Assembly (NCBI RefSeq): GCF_020700235.1
Contig: NZ_CP085302.1
Span: 434,001-498,000 of the forward strand
Direction of reading: 5' to 3'
Source of the DNA: Haladaptatus pallidirubidus
GTDB lineage: Archaea; Halobacteriota; Halobacteria; Halobacteriales; Haladaptataceae
Length of the DNA: 64,000 nucleotides
Notes under the pieces: generated by a model
The model's input: the letters and a program-made list of their open reading frames with translations, nothing else
Database searches by the model: none
Told to the model about the DNA's origin: nothing
Program-made: the position numbers and the translations under genes
Part shown: one piece after another, positions 17,842 through 26,491 of the stretch
Layout: each line of letters opens with the position of its first letter
How positions within the stretch are numbered: position 1 is the first letter of the stretch

Positions 17842-18198
17842 ATGACCAAGCGCAGACCAATGGACCAAGCAAACAGACTGTCCCAAGATGAAGAACAGTA
17901 CGACGAGGGAGCGTGCTCAGTGATCGATTCACTGGACCAAATCGGCTCTCAATGGCGGCTCATCGTCCTTCACGACCTCCAAGATGGTGAGAAACGCTTT
18001 AACGAGCTTAAACGCTCGACTGAGGCAAGTTCACGAACCCTCTCTCGTGTCCTCGACTATCTCCAGGAAACCGAGTTCGTCACACGCCGGGTTGAAGAAG
18101 ACGCACCTATCGCCACGTATTACACACTCACCGAAAAGGGGCAATCGCTTTGTCCTGTCTTCGATGAAATCGAAGCTTGGTCGGATGAGTGGCTGTAG
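17842..18198 (+). CDS. HxlR-family transcriptional regulator
   Basis: A 118-residue winged-helix protein. Hallmarks are the early Cys (GACSVIDSLDQIGSQWRLIVLHDL), the core RFNELKRSTEASSRTLSRVLDYLQETEFVTRR, and the wing and tail ATYYTLTEKGQSLCPVFDEIEAWSDEWL. The HxlR group includes redox and quinone sensors that often use this N-terminal Cys. It is divergent from the doxX-dioxygenase-esterase operon, with an exact inverted repeat between them, so it is probably the local quinone-responsive repressor. Its 3' end abuts the convergent rpoP-like gene without a gap. Confidence 0.88.
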   Translation: MTKRRPMDQANRLSQDEEQYDEGACSVIDSLDQIGSQWRLIVLHDLQDGEKRFNELKRSTEASSRTLSRVLDYLQETEFVTRRVEEDAPIATYYTLTEKGQSLCPVFDEIEAWSDEWL

Positions 18199-18357
18199 TT
18201 ATTCTGAACTAATTTGGTTAGCGTGACTGAGGCTACGGACGGCGCGTGATCGCTCCTTTCGAAGCGCTCGATGACCGCAATACTGGCAGCGGACACCGTT
18301 CTCGCTCGGTACAACATATCTGCGACAGCGTATACAGGTGTACTTGATTGAATTCAT
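18199..18357 (-). CDS. rpoP: RNA polymerase subunit P (Rpb12)-like zinc protein
   Basis: A 52-residue protein starting MNSIKYTCIRC at 18357 (the frame stays open upstream to 18492, but that part is not family-like). Two zinc-binding pairs are visible: CIRC near residue 8 and CQYCGHR near residue 24, followed by ALRKERSRAVRSL. This matches the archaeal RpoP/Rpb12 pattern, which ends with an RxRxV segment after CPYCG. It lies 55 bases downstream of the spt4-like gene, in line with tfb. It is probably a paralogue of the housekeeping subunit, within an accessory transcription cluster. Confidence 0.75.
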   Translation of the reverse strand: MNSIKYTCIRCRRYVVPSENGVRCQYCGHRALRKERSRAVRSLSHANQISSE

Positions 18358-18412
18358 CGTATTGCTGGTGAGTGTACGTTCAATAATATCATAGCTGGTC
18401 AGCAGCGGTAGG

Positions 18413-18610
18413 TTACCGAACCTTGAGCGCGTATCGACCAGAATCGGAGATGTTCGATGAGTGGGCGAGTTCACTCTGCTCCGGGTGTGCAATTGTCACA
18501 TATCCCGCCCAGTCTTCTGTAAGTCTGGACGAACCGCACACTCGGCACTGTTGGATCGCTGCGTCAAAGACAGCGTGACAGTCTCGGCACGCGAGTGGTT
18601 TTGTCGTCAT
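18413..18610 (-). CDS. spt4: Spt4 / RpoE2-like transcription elongation factor
   Basis: A 65-residue zinc-ribbon protein. CRDCHAVFD and CRVCGSSRL give the two Cys pairs, followed by DWAGYVTIAHPEQSELA and a C-terminal SGRYALKVR, the full archaeal Spt4 (RpoE'') pattern. Spt4 binds Spt5 and RNA polymerase to support elongation. Its ATG overlaps the TGA of the upstream TFB gene by one base, so the two are translationally coupled. A free-standing duplicate beside a TFB paralogue is unusual and suggests a specialised transcription module. Confidence 0.85.
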   Translation of the reverse strand: MTTKPLACRDCHAVFDAAIQQCRVCGSSRLTEDWAGYVTIAHPEQSELAHSSNISDSGRYALKVR

Positions 18611-19617
18611 CAGTTCGGTGTGACACCTTTGGACTTCTGGTCTGCGGTCTCCAAGAGCTCTTGGTAGCGATTTCGAATTGTGACTTCGCTCACATCCGTT
18701 ACCTCGGAGATCTCGCTCTGCGTCATCTTTTCGTTGGTGAGCACTCCAGCAGCGTAAAGCGCAGCTCCAGCGAGCCCGATCGGACTTTTTCCACTATGGA
18801 CATTCGCCGACTTCGCCGTCTGGAGAAGTTCGTGGGCGCGTGCCTCAAGTTCGTCGCTGACGTCGAGTGTGGAGGCATATTTCGCAATGTAATCTTCCGG
18901 GTCTGGCGGTTGAATTTCGAGACCAAGTTGCTGACCAAGATACCGGTAGGCACGCTTGAACTCCATTTTGTCGACCCGGCTCACAGTGGCAACCTCATCA
19001 ATTGACCGGGGAAGGGCTGCTTGGCGCACGGCTGCGTAGATCGCGGCAGTCGCGACACCCTCGATAGAACGTCCAGGGAGGAGATCCTCCTTCAATGCGC
19101 GACGATAGATCACGCTCGCCGTTTCACGAGTAGTTTTCGGCACGCCAAGGGCAGATCCCATCCGTTCGATTTCGCCGAGCGCTTGCTTCAGATTGCGTTC
19201 TTTGGAGTTGCGCGTCCGGAAGCGTTCGTCCCATGTCCGCAAACGCTGCATCTTCTGACGCTGGCGCGATGAGAGCGATTTGCCGTGGGTATCACGGTTC
19301 TGCCACCCAATCTTGGTTGACAGTCCCTTATCGTGCATTAGCTTCGTTGTTGGTGCCCCAACGCGTGCCTTCTGATCGCGTTCTTCGCTATTGAATGCCC
19401 GCCAGTCTGGACCGTGGTCGATTTCAGCCTCGTCAACAACAAGACCACATTCCCCGCAAACAGTCTCACCGTGAGCGGTATCATGAGTAAGCGATCCGCC
19501 ACACTCCGGACAGACGCGTTGCTTCTCGGTCGATGTTGTTGCTTCCTCACGTTCCCGTTCGTTCTCGGTCGATACGTTCGATTTGGTGGTGAATTGCGTA
19601 GTTGTGCTGGTATCCGT
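18610..19617 (-). CDS. tfb: Transcription initiation factor TFB (TFIIB-like)
   Basis: The frame encodes a complete TFB. It has a zinc ribbon (VCPECGGSLTH...CGECGLVVDE) around 19400-19540, the B-finger region HGPDWRAFNSEERDQKARVGAP, then two cyclin folds (SIEGVATAAIYAAVRQAALPRSIDEV and SPIGLAGAALYAAG). A recognition helix follows near the end (TQSEISEVTDVSEVTIRNRYQEL). The first in-frame ATG is internal, at 19338, after the ribbon. The open frame runs upstream to a stop near 19664 without ATG, GTG or TTG. Family N-termini suggest the start should lie near TDTSTTT at 19617, where CCG precedes ACG. So either a non-standard start is used or the start codon has mutated. The spt4-like gene overlaps its stop. 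Confidence 0.8.
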   Translation of the reverse strand, partial: TDTSTTTQFTTKSNVSTENEREREEATTSTEKQRVCPECGGSLTHDTAHGETVCGECGLVVDEAEIDHGPDWRAFNSEERDQKARVGAPTTKLMHDKGLSTKIGWQNRDTHGKSLSSRQRQKMQRLRTWDERFRTRNSKERNLKQALGEIERMGSALGVPKTTRETASVIYRRALKEDLLPGRSIEGVATAAIYAAVRQAALPRSIDEVATVSRVDKMEFKRAYRYLGQQLGLEIQPPDPEDYIAKYASTLDVSDELEARAHELLQTAKSANVHSGKSPIGLAGAALYAAGVLTNEKMTQSEISEVTDVSEVTIRNRYQELLETADQKSKGVTPN

Positions 19618-19705
19618 CGGACAGGGGGTGATGGGTGATCGGGAGGATGGCCCGAGTCACTTTCCTGTACTCAGTAATACGGGTGCCACGAATATCAGTC
19701 TTTAG

Positions 19706-19838
19706 TTGGCATGAGCCAAAATTTCAATTCCATCAGATTAGACACTATGAATTACACCCGTATGAATGGGTTGTATCGTGTGTTTCTACTAGAATTCCAT
19801 CTCTCAAATCCGAAGTTTATTACTTTGGTATGAGCCAA
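19706..19838. promoter_or_regulatory. Two copies of a TTGGYATGAGCCAA palindrome
   Basis: TTGGCATGAGCCAA at 19706-19719 is a perfect 5-bp inverted repeat around ATGA. TTGGTATGAGCCAA at 19825-19838 is a near copy with one mismatch. They lie 119 bases apart between the divergent TFB gene and the HTH-10 regulator; the second copy is nine bases before the regulator's start codon. They look like operators for the regulator on both promoters. Confidence 0.55.
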
Positions 19839-19846
19839 TACAGGCT

Positions 19847-20569
19847 ATGCGCGAGTTCATATTCACGATTGAGTACGATTCGGGGGTCGACCCGATTACG
19901 GACGTGTTCATCGACTATCCATCGACCATGGCAGCCTCTCTGGCCTGCTGTGTGACCACCCAGAGCATGTGGCGAGTTGACCGAATCACAGGCTCGGAAA
20001 ACGCATTAGATGAATTAGATACAGTGTATCTTGATCCGCAACACTGCAATGAGTGTCTCGGGACGGAGAACTGCCATACGCCTAGTGAATATTCGGTGTT
20101 AGACCGAGAGGCTAGACAGCGGACGATCTATACATACCGCCCTGAAATCGAAAACTGTCATTCAATTCCCTATCGCGCAGCACAACAGCTCGGTGATGGG
20201 CTGCTCTTCCAGACGATACGTTACGGATCCCAGTACGAGTGGCGCGTCCTCGTGCGTGATGAGGCCGCAATCGGCGAACTTTATGATACAATCCAACAGA
20301 ATCTCCATGACGGCGTTCGAATCGAACTCAACCAGCTTGGAACGCCCGGTCACTGGAGTGAAGAGGCGGTCACCATTGCGGATCTGCCACACGAACAACG
20401 AGAGGCACTTACCGCTGCCGTCGAGCACGGCTACTACGAAACACCGAGAGAGACGTCGGTCGCAGAAATTGCTGACGGTGTTGGTGTCCCGCGTTCAACA
20501 CTACAGTACCGATTGCAACGGGCCGAAGCATGGCTCGCCTCGCGTTTCGTGGATGCATCGTACTCGTGA
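19847..20569 (+). CDS. HTH-10 (bat-type) transcriptional regulator
   Basis: A 240-residue haloarchaeal regulator. The N-terminal 180 residues form the ligand or scaffold region that precedes bat-type DNA-binding domains. It contains a CNECLGTENC cysteine cluster (about residues 66-75) that could bind metal or sense redox. The C-terminal HTH-10 domain spans about residues 182-235, with LPHEQREALTAAVEHGYYETPRE then SVAEIADGVGVPRSTLQYRLQRAE. It faces the TFB-Spt4-RpoP cluster across two palindromes and probably controls it and itself. The inducing signal is unknown. Confidence 0.85.
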   Translation: MREFIFTIEYDSGVDPITDVFIDYPSTMAASLACCVTTQSMWRVDRITGSENALDELDTVYLDPQHCNECLGTENCHTPSEYSVLDREARQRTIYTYRPEIENCHSIPYRAAQQLGDGLLFQTIRYGSQYEWRVLVRDEAAIGELYDTIQQNLHDGVRIELNQLGTPGHWSEEAVTIADLPHEQREALTAAVEHGYYETPRETSVAEIADGVGVPRSTLQYRLQRAEAWLASRFVDASYS

Positions 20570-20629
20570 TTATCCAAATTGTTAGAAGACAACTCAGTCA
20601 TGTCGAGGATAGAACCTGTAGCGATTACA

Positions 20630-21375
20630 GGCACTATCTAGTTTAGCTCCTCCTCGACAGGTGTTCGATTGTCGATCGATTGGTGTGGTCTCTGGCGGTT
20701 ATAATAATGCACAAACTGTTCAAGCCACTGCTGGACGCTCGGCCGACTGCCCACCCACGAGGTATGAAAGCGGTCGATGCGCTGTTTGAGCGTGTGAAAC
20801 CACTTCTGGATCAGGTTTCGTTCGGTGTAGTTGAGCTGACCGCTCAATCCAATTCGAAAGAGGGCAGTCCAATATCCGTAGCCATCAACGAGAAACACCG
20901 CATCCGAGAGATCGTGTTTCTCGGCTAAATGGCCGAGAACCTCAGCCGCTTGATCTGTGCCATGCCGATCGAATACGTCAATATCGAGCAGCAGTTTTGT
21001 TTCTGTGTCTATTGCAGCGTACACCCAAGACCACTCGCCGTTAATCTTGACAGCGGTTTCGTCAACCGCGACCCGTGTCGGCGACGCCGACGGCGGGTCG
21101 GAAGCGCTGTCAGCCAGCCGATGTACTCACTGAAAAATCGCTTGATGTGTCCGTTCGACGCCAAAAAGCGATAAAATTGCTTTTGTCTCCCTGAGAGAAC
21201 ACCCGATCGCATGAAGGCGGACGGCGAACGCCCTGACGGGCGTCGCCGTCCGCTCGTTCTCCCAAGTTCCTTCTAAATCCACGTCTAAGCCTTCCTTGAG
21301 CAGGTTTGCGAGCATCTCTAGGCAAGTTACTCAACAACCTGCTCATTCCTCAAGCTGGCTCAACTAGACAGTGCC
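20630..21375 (-). mobile_element. IS6-type insertion sequence, inactive
   Basis: About 746 bases. Terminal inverted repeats are seen as GGCACTATCTAGTTTAG from 20630 and, on the other strand, GGCACTGTCTAGTTGAG ending at 21375 (15 of 17 identical). The element encloses one transposase frame interrupted by a TGA. Flanking 8-mers (CGATTACA and TGTTGGAC) do not match, so no target duplication is evident. Confidence 0.75.
20638..21315 (-). pseudogene. IS6-type DDE transposase with an internal stop
   Basis: The frame from 21315 to 20638 is a full transposase (about 225 codons) broken by a single TGA at 21129-21127, where relatives have Trp (FQ-stop-VHRLADSAS; TGG to TGA is a one-base change). DDE residues are seen as VAVDETAVKINGE and FLVDGYG. 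The third acidic residue, usually Glu in ERNLIEKWF, appears as Gln (NLIQKWF). The tail HYYNRQRPHQSIDNRTPVEE is typical. Both changes predict an inactive enzyme. Confidence 0.8.
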
Positions 21376-21511
21376 TGTTGGACATATCTTTCGTCTCCCT
21401 TACTTGGCAGAGGCTCTCCGTCGGGATACTGTAGTCACGCCATATAAGGGAGACGCCAACACCTTATCGAGGAAAAACTAATTTGTAGCAGATTTCCCAC
21501 GATCGGCGTAC

Positions 21512-22300
21512 TCAGCTTCCGTCGTACTCGTTCAACCACTCCGTGACGATTTCTTGAATCGCAAGGAGTGACGTGCCGATGTTCAGCATCTGATATCCGT
21601 TCCGAGCCTTTTCGTTGACGTCATCCATCCCGAAACCAAGATTGGCCACGGGAACTCCCTGATCGACGCTGGCCGAACGAACGGTCTCAACGGCGTCCTG
21701 GACGTCTGGATGGTCGAGTTCACCAGGATGCCCGACTGCGACTGACAGGTCGAACGGACCGACGAAGACGAAGCCGAGGTTTGGAACATCCAAGATCGCG
21801 TCGATATTCTTGACTGCCTCGAGCGACTCAATTGTCACCCCGATGAGCACTTGTTCGTCTTCAGTCGCCACATAGTCGTCTTTCTGCCCCCACCGGCTCG
21901 CTCGTGGCACGGCGAGACCACGTTCGCCCGGCTCGCCATCGTAATGGAAGTACGCTGCACGCACGATGTCTCGGACTTCCTCCGCTGTATCGACATGCGA
22001 GAGGAACACGTTTCTCACCCCAGCGTCCAATGCTTTTCGGACAAGTGCTGGTTCCGTCACTGGAACTCGAACCAACAGCTCTGTTCCTGAAAGTTCACTC
22101 GCACGAAGTAACTGTTCTACTGCCGTGGCGTCCCACGGACTCGGCCCGGCGTGTTCGAAATCAATCCAGATAAAATCGAGTCCGAGATCACCATATAATT
22201 CGACAACCGTCGGAGAGTATGTGTCGTCGGCTATTCCAAGCATAACTTCGTCATTCTCAAGGCGCTCACGCAAACTGGTCGTGTTTCTTGCTTGTGTCAT
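21512..22300 (-). CDS. HpcH/HpaI aldolase family protein
   Basis: A 262-residue TIM-barrel lyase of the HpcH/HpaI (2,4-dihydroxyhept-2-enedioate/citrate lyase beta) family. It has LGLDFIWIDFEHAGPSPWDA near residue 40, LLVRVPVTEPALVRKALDAGVRNVFLSHVDTAEE, GVTIESLEAVKNIDAIL with its metal-ligand Glu, and FVGPFDLSVAVGHPGE with the Asp. These enzymes cleave or form C-C bonds via pyruvate-like enolates with a divalent metal, and one branch acts in homoprotocatechuate degradation. The start at 22300 (MTQARNTTSLRERL) fits the family; the frame is open upstream. The neighbouring esterase is broken. Confidence 0.85.
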   Translation of the reverse strand: MTQARNTTSLRERLENDEVMLGIADDTYSPTVVELYGDLGLDFIWIDFEHAGPSPWDATAVEQLLRASELSGTELLVRVPVTEPALVRKALDAGVRNVFLSHVDTAEEVRDIVRAAYFHYDGEPGERGLAVPRASRWGQKDDYVATEDEQVLIGVTIESLEAVKNIDAILDVPNLGFVFVGPFDLSVAVGHPGELDHPDVQDAVETVRSASVDQGVPVANLGFGMDDVNEKARNGYQMLNIGTSLLAIQEIVTEWLNEYDGS

Positions 22301-22420
22301 TCGTATTTCCCTGGAAACCCAATCGGAATGGTTTCCGTCTGTTATTGTAGTGTTCCAACACCCGCAGTTGGAATCATGTGGCGACTCTGAGGAAGAACCG
22401 TCGAGTTCCTCCAAAGATGT

Positions 22421-23430
22421 TTATTCGAACGCCTCTCGGAGTGCTCTGCCAGCCCGCTCTTGCACGTCGTTCGCAGCTTCGATCCCCTGGAATGGCTCCG
22501 AGAGCTGGCTCATGTTGGCGAAGTCGTGGATCATGTCGTCGTAGTGGGTGTGCTCGACGGGGACGCCCGCATCCACCAATGCGTCAGCGTATGCGAACTG
22601 CTCGTCGCGGAGCGGATCATAGCCGCAGCTGTACAGGGTCACCGGCGGGAGTTCAGCGAGGGTTTCCTCGCGTGCGCGAAGTGGCGACGCCAAAATGTTC
22701 GCCCCGTCGATGTCGTCCCGAAGGTAGTGGTTCCAGAACCACACCATCCCTCGCCCCGTCAGGAAGAACTTGTCCGCATTCTCATCGTACGATTTCGTGT
22801 CGTACGCGTGGTTGGTCACTGGGTACAACAGCAGCTGGTGATCGATCTCCGGCACGCCGATGTCCTTCTCGGCGACCATCAGAGCGGCGGCGGCCGCTAG
22901 GGTCCCACCTGCACTCTCACCTGCGACGGCAAGTCCGCCGCCTGCCCCGACTCCTCGGCGTTATCGTTAGCCCACTTCGTCGCGAGGTAAGCATCTTCCA
23001 CAGCCGCCGGGAAGGGGTGTTCTGGGGCTTTCCGGTAATCAACGGAGACGACGACGCACTCGCCCTCGGTCGCTAGCGCCCGTGCGACTTTGTCGTGAGA
23101 ATCCAGGTTGCCGACGACCCAGCCCCCACCGTGGAAATAGACGACGGCCGGAAGCGCCCGATCTGGATCGGGATCGTATACCCGCACCCGAATGTCGCGG
23201 GCGTACGCCGGGATCTTGCGTTCATCTACTGCAGCAATCGGCTGAGGTTCGACATCAGGGGTGAACAAATCGCCGAGCAGTGTCCGGGCCTGTTCGGGAG
23301 ATAAGTGTGTGAGGTCGGGTGCACCCGCTTCCACTAATGCGTCTAACAGTGCTTGTGCATCTGAATCAAGGGTATCAGCACGGCGTTCACTCGAATCGTT
23401 CTCTGATTGCGTGTGGTCAATCTGTATCAT
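22421..23430 (-). pseudogene. HSL-type esterase/lipase broken by a frameshift
   Basis: The 5' part (23430 to 22897) has the hormone-sensitive-lipase pattern AVVYFHGGGWVVGNLDSHD then YRKAPEHPFPAAVEDAY, but runs out of frame at about 22930 and stops. In the next frame the nucleophile region LAVAGESAGGTLAAAAAL appears, followed by HQLLLYPVTNH and the Asp/His regions (SCGYDPLRDEQ, HTHYDDMIHDFA). The two frames together make a complete protein of about 335 residues, so a small indel near 22930-22940, just before the nucleophile, has inactivated a once normal gene. A sequencing error would be the alternative. Confidence 0.8.
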
Positions 23431-23449
23431 GTTTCTCTCACCGTTTTAA

Positions 23450-24359
23450 ACTCCAAGTCGTACAAGTGACCGTATGATCTGTCGTTCAGACATGGCAGTA
23501 ACTTGAACAGGAGGGTAGTCTCTGCCATTATAAATAGTTATTCACTATTGTCATATGAGGTAATGATCAATATACTATTAAATACTTGAGAAATGTCTCA
23601 ATTCAGCGAAGGAATTATCGATTTCCTGCCATATAAGGTGATTCTTTTGCACTTCTGGATATGGAGTCCAGCATCTGATTCCATCTCCGCTCAGAGAGTA
23701 ACCGTTGGACCATAGTGCAATAACAGCATAGTAGCGTGAGGACGGTGTGCTCGTTCGTACCGAAGAGTCTTGGGAGGGAGAGCCGGTTCGCGCACAGACC
23801 GAAACGTTGCAGGTAGCTCTCGACGAGTCGCTGCGCGACTGGCTACAGAACCTGAAACACGAGGCCGAGACCCGATCGAACCTGGAGTAGAGCTATAACT
23901 GAAACAAGCGCCATAGTACACACCACAGGGACTGTCGTATAATGGGGGTCCCGTGACTACGCTCCTATGACCCCCAAGAACGGTTTCAGTATATCCTGTA
24001 GACACGACGTTTTCGCCACCAATGTTGACCCAATACCCAAGGAAATTCAACGTATGGGTATCGTCCTTCTATTAGTGTGTTCTATTCGTTGAGAATACTT
24101 GTTTCAACTTCTGGAATGGTAGACTGGCCAATTCCTAGGGCAGAGCTGAAAGATCCAGTCGAAACTTTGCGTCAGGATATCCGTGTAGAAGGTATTGCAG
24201 AGAACTAGCGACTCTTGTCTATGAAAGTTGCTCAACCGTCCACTGAAGACAAGTATACTGGTATATAACAGTTGAATCTACAACTGGATATGAAAAGAAA
24301 GGAGGCAACCTATGACGGCAGTCCCGTTGTTTTACCCCACTTGTCTATAATTTTGATTT
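23450..24359. other. Long gene-poor stretch with a coding remnant
   Basis: About 900 bases without an intact gene. A plus-strand frame from about 23735 to 23890 (VRTEESWEGEPVRAQTETLQ, then VALDESLRDWLQNLKHEAET and a stop) reads like the acidic C-terminus of a haloarchaeal protein whose front is missing; the family is not recognised. A single GGGACTGTC is at 23931. The rest is AT-rich and featureless. Confidence 0.4.
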
Positions 24360-24662
24360 GTACTAGAACTTAACGTCATTCTCACATTCATCCCAACCAC
24401 TTTGGTGCTGATAATTTCACCGGTGCCTGACAGCATCTATACGCTGACTCGAAGCATCAGTGATGGCCGGACCGTCGGCGTTACTGCTGCATTGGGATCC
24501 TCAACTGGAAGCATCGTCCATACGACAGCGGCGGTTCTCGGACTCTCGGCTATTTTTCAAACATCAGCTGTTGCGTACACCATCGTCAAATTGGTCGGTG
24601 CAGCGTACTTGGTCTACCTTGGCGTCCAAACGTTCAGAACCACCCCATCGATATCGACGTGC
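24360..24662 (+). pseudogene. 5' fragment of a LysE/RhtB-family exporter
   Basis: The frame reads LELNVILTFIPTTLVLIIS, then PVPDSIYTLTRSISDGRTVG and two hydrophobic helices ending KLVGAAYLVYLGVQTFR. This is the first third (about 95 residues, three membrane helices) of a LysE-type amino acid exporter. Relatives have PGPD where PVPD is seen here. The likely start is GTA instead of ATG, and homology ends abruptly after QTFR; the following residues are unrelated. It is a truncated remnant. Confidence 0.65.
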
Positions 24663-24860
24663 GGTGGTTGGGTTACGGCGTACAGCACGAGTGAGCGATA
24701 TCTTCACTCTCCAATGCGGAAATCGTCTCTAGAATCTCACGAATTTGTTCTCGCGAAGAACAAGAGCACGTAGAGCCAGAGCGACCCATCGAGATGAAGG
24801 TACGCTGTGGTCGCTCCGGAAAAACAGCGATCCCCTCAAGTCGGAGGATTCGATCAGGTC

Positions 24861-25298
24861 TCAAGCGCGGGTCAGTGCTTCAGCTCGCTCTTTGAGCGCT
24901 TCGTTCATCTCCCTGAATCCCTGCGCAGTGGCTTCCTCGTTCAAGAACACCGGAACCAGCAGGCCAGAAAACTCCTCACGCTGGGCGAATCGTACGCGAT
25001 CGGTGTCAAGCGGGTGAATACGAAGTTGATGGTGGCCATCAAAAATCTTCGGAACGAGCAACCGGCCGAGCCACTCCAAGCGCCTGCCACGCTCGGCAGT
25101 GAGCACTGTTGGACGGAACGTCATGCCTCTTGCTCCTGGTGGTTCGATGTGAATTTTCAGTTGTTCGCCGCGGCGGATTTCCCCGCTCGCTTCGGTGATA
25201 AACGGGTTCCATTCGGTGTACTTTCCGAAATCGGTGAGAACGTCCCAGACGACCTCTACTGAAGCATGGATTTCGATATCCGTCTCGATTACTTTCAT
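24861..25298 (-). CDS. SRPBCC-family protein (polyketide cyclase/START-like)
   Basis: A 145-residue single-domain protein starting KVIETDIEIHASVEVVWDVLTDFGKYTEWNPFI, the canonical opening of the SRPBCC helix-grip fold. It continues with FRPTVLTAERGRRLEWLGRLL, RVRFAQREEFSGLLVPVF and a C-terminal helix FREMNEALKERAEAL. These proteins bind hydrophobic ligands in a deep pocket; the ligand here is unknown. It is a complete gene with its own AT-rich upstream region near 25310-25340 and no operon partner. Confidence 0.85.
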   Translation of the reverse strand: MKVIETDIEIHASVEVVWDVLTDFGKYTEWNPFITEASGEIRRGEQLKIHIEPPGARGMTFRPTVLTAERGRRLEWLGRLLVPKIFDGHHQLRIHPLDTDRVRFAQREEFSGLLVPVFLNEEATAQGFREMNEALKERAEALTRA

Positions 25299-25681
25299 TC
25301 TATGAGCTTCCTGCCGGCGTATTTTAAGCGCTGTCTCAACGTTGTTACCCCTTTATAGTCTCATAGTAGTATATAGATGGTGGCACCCATACCATTCATT
25401 TTATATTTTCTAGAATCAGCTACCTACGATCGGTGGATTAAACTTCGACAATCGTACTGCTATCGCTTGGTTTTCCTCATCTAGGCAGTGCCATTAGTAG
25501 GAGTACTAACCGATGCGTGTCATTCATATATAGCCCTAACACTTCAGGCAGCCGAAGCCGAGTTCTGAAGCTTTCTCGTCGTGGCGAGTAAGATTTCACA
25601 CTTCCCCGAGGGCGGCGACCTGCCCGAATCCACTTCCGCTTATGGAAGTCATGAGTAGTAATTCTCAGACCCATTAGCCGC
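25299..25681. other. Intergenic, no gene seen
   Basis: About 380 bases. It holds the likely SRPBCC promoter. Weak resemblance of the 25600-25650 stretch to bases around 28910-28940 (a CCGCTTAT core with similar flanks) was noted, but nothing can be assigned. Confidence 0.35.
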
Positions 25682-25840
25682 TCACAGCTCAACGGCGCTC
25701 ATCGACTCGATGATGTTCACTTCGGTTGGCGCAGCGAGATACGACTCGATCGCGTCATAAATCGACCAGCTACCGAGCGCCATCACGATTCGCGCTGAGA
25801 CGTTCTCTTCAACCAGTAGATGAAGTGTTGATTTGCGAAT
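25682..25840 (-). pseudogene. C-terminal fragment of a tyrosine integrase
   Basis: About 50 residues (STLHLLVEENVSARIVMALG, then SWSIYDAIESYLAAPTE and a short tail) match the end of haloarchaeal phage-type integrases, where RxFL...VxxRxVMxLGGWSSYxAIxPYLxAPTE contains the catalytic Tyr (here in ESYLAAP). Everything upstream, including the Arg/His catalytic residues, is missing. It is a remnant of an integrated element; no attachment site was identified. Confidence 0.55.
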
Positions 25841-26057
25841 TAAAACCAAGTATTTATTTACTGCCATTTATATTCTAATCAGCAGTGATTGGACGCCGAT
25901 GCGGCGATTCGATTGTGTGAGAAATTCGATGCCTGTGATCGGCGAATTCATGTGGCCAGTACGTATGAATCTCCATTACGCTTCTCGCAGAGAGTTCCGT
26001 TCCGTAAAGACGGAATCATTGAATTTGTGACGGCATCCCGAGCGTGATGTGATCCCG

Positions 26058-26491
26058 CTAATGATTCTGTCCCGTCGTACTGTTTTGCTCGGAGATGATT
26101 TCTGGCTCATTTCCCGGTAGCACAACTAGATTTTCACGGCCAAGAGGAATCTTTGTGATCTCTCCATCTGATTGCATCTCCGAAAGTTTCACGCTTACTT
26201 TCGTTTTTGACCAATTGGTTGATTCAACGATTTCCGTCTGGTACATCTCACCATCATGTGACCTCAATAACTGGCGAATGTATTCCTGATCCGTAATATA
26301 TATAGACACTCTCTCTTTGTAAATTCAGTATCTTGATATACGGTTCTTGGCTGTTTATTGGTTTTTTGCCGGAGAACTCGACTATCAACCTGCAACCACC
26401 AGACAATGAGAAATAGACTGCCAATCAAACAGAGTCCCCAGACTAATACTCCTCTCCCAACCCACAGCAGTAAGAACGCGGGCACTCTCAT
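26058..26491 (-). pseudogene. Membrane-anchored wHTH protein, frameshifted
   Basis: The 5' frame (26491 to 26264) begins with one strong membrane helix (LLWVGRGVLVWGLCLIGSLF then LIVWWLQ) and a polar linker to EFTKRE. The second frame (26309 to 26058, GTG start) carries a winged helix: DQEYIRQLLRSHDGEMYQTE, IVESTNWSKTKVSVKLSEMQ, then GEITKIPLGRENLVVLPG. This order, helix then C-terminal wHTH, is common in haloarchaeal membrane-bound regulators. The frames meet at a TATATATA run near 26300, a likely slip site. It is either a broken gene or two overlapping ORFs. Confidence 0.6.

Noticed and set aside
23691..24050. Minus-strand frame of 119 codons
   Set aside because: No family pattern; the opposite strand holds an acidic, protein-like remnant instead.
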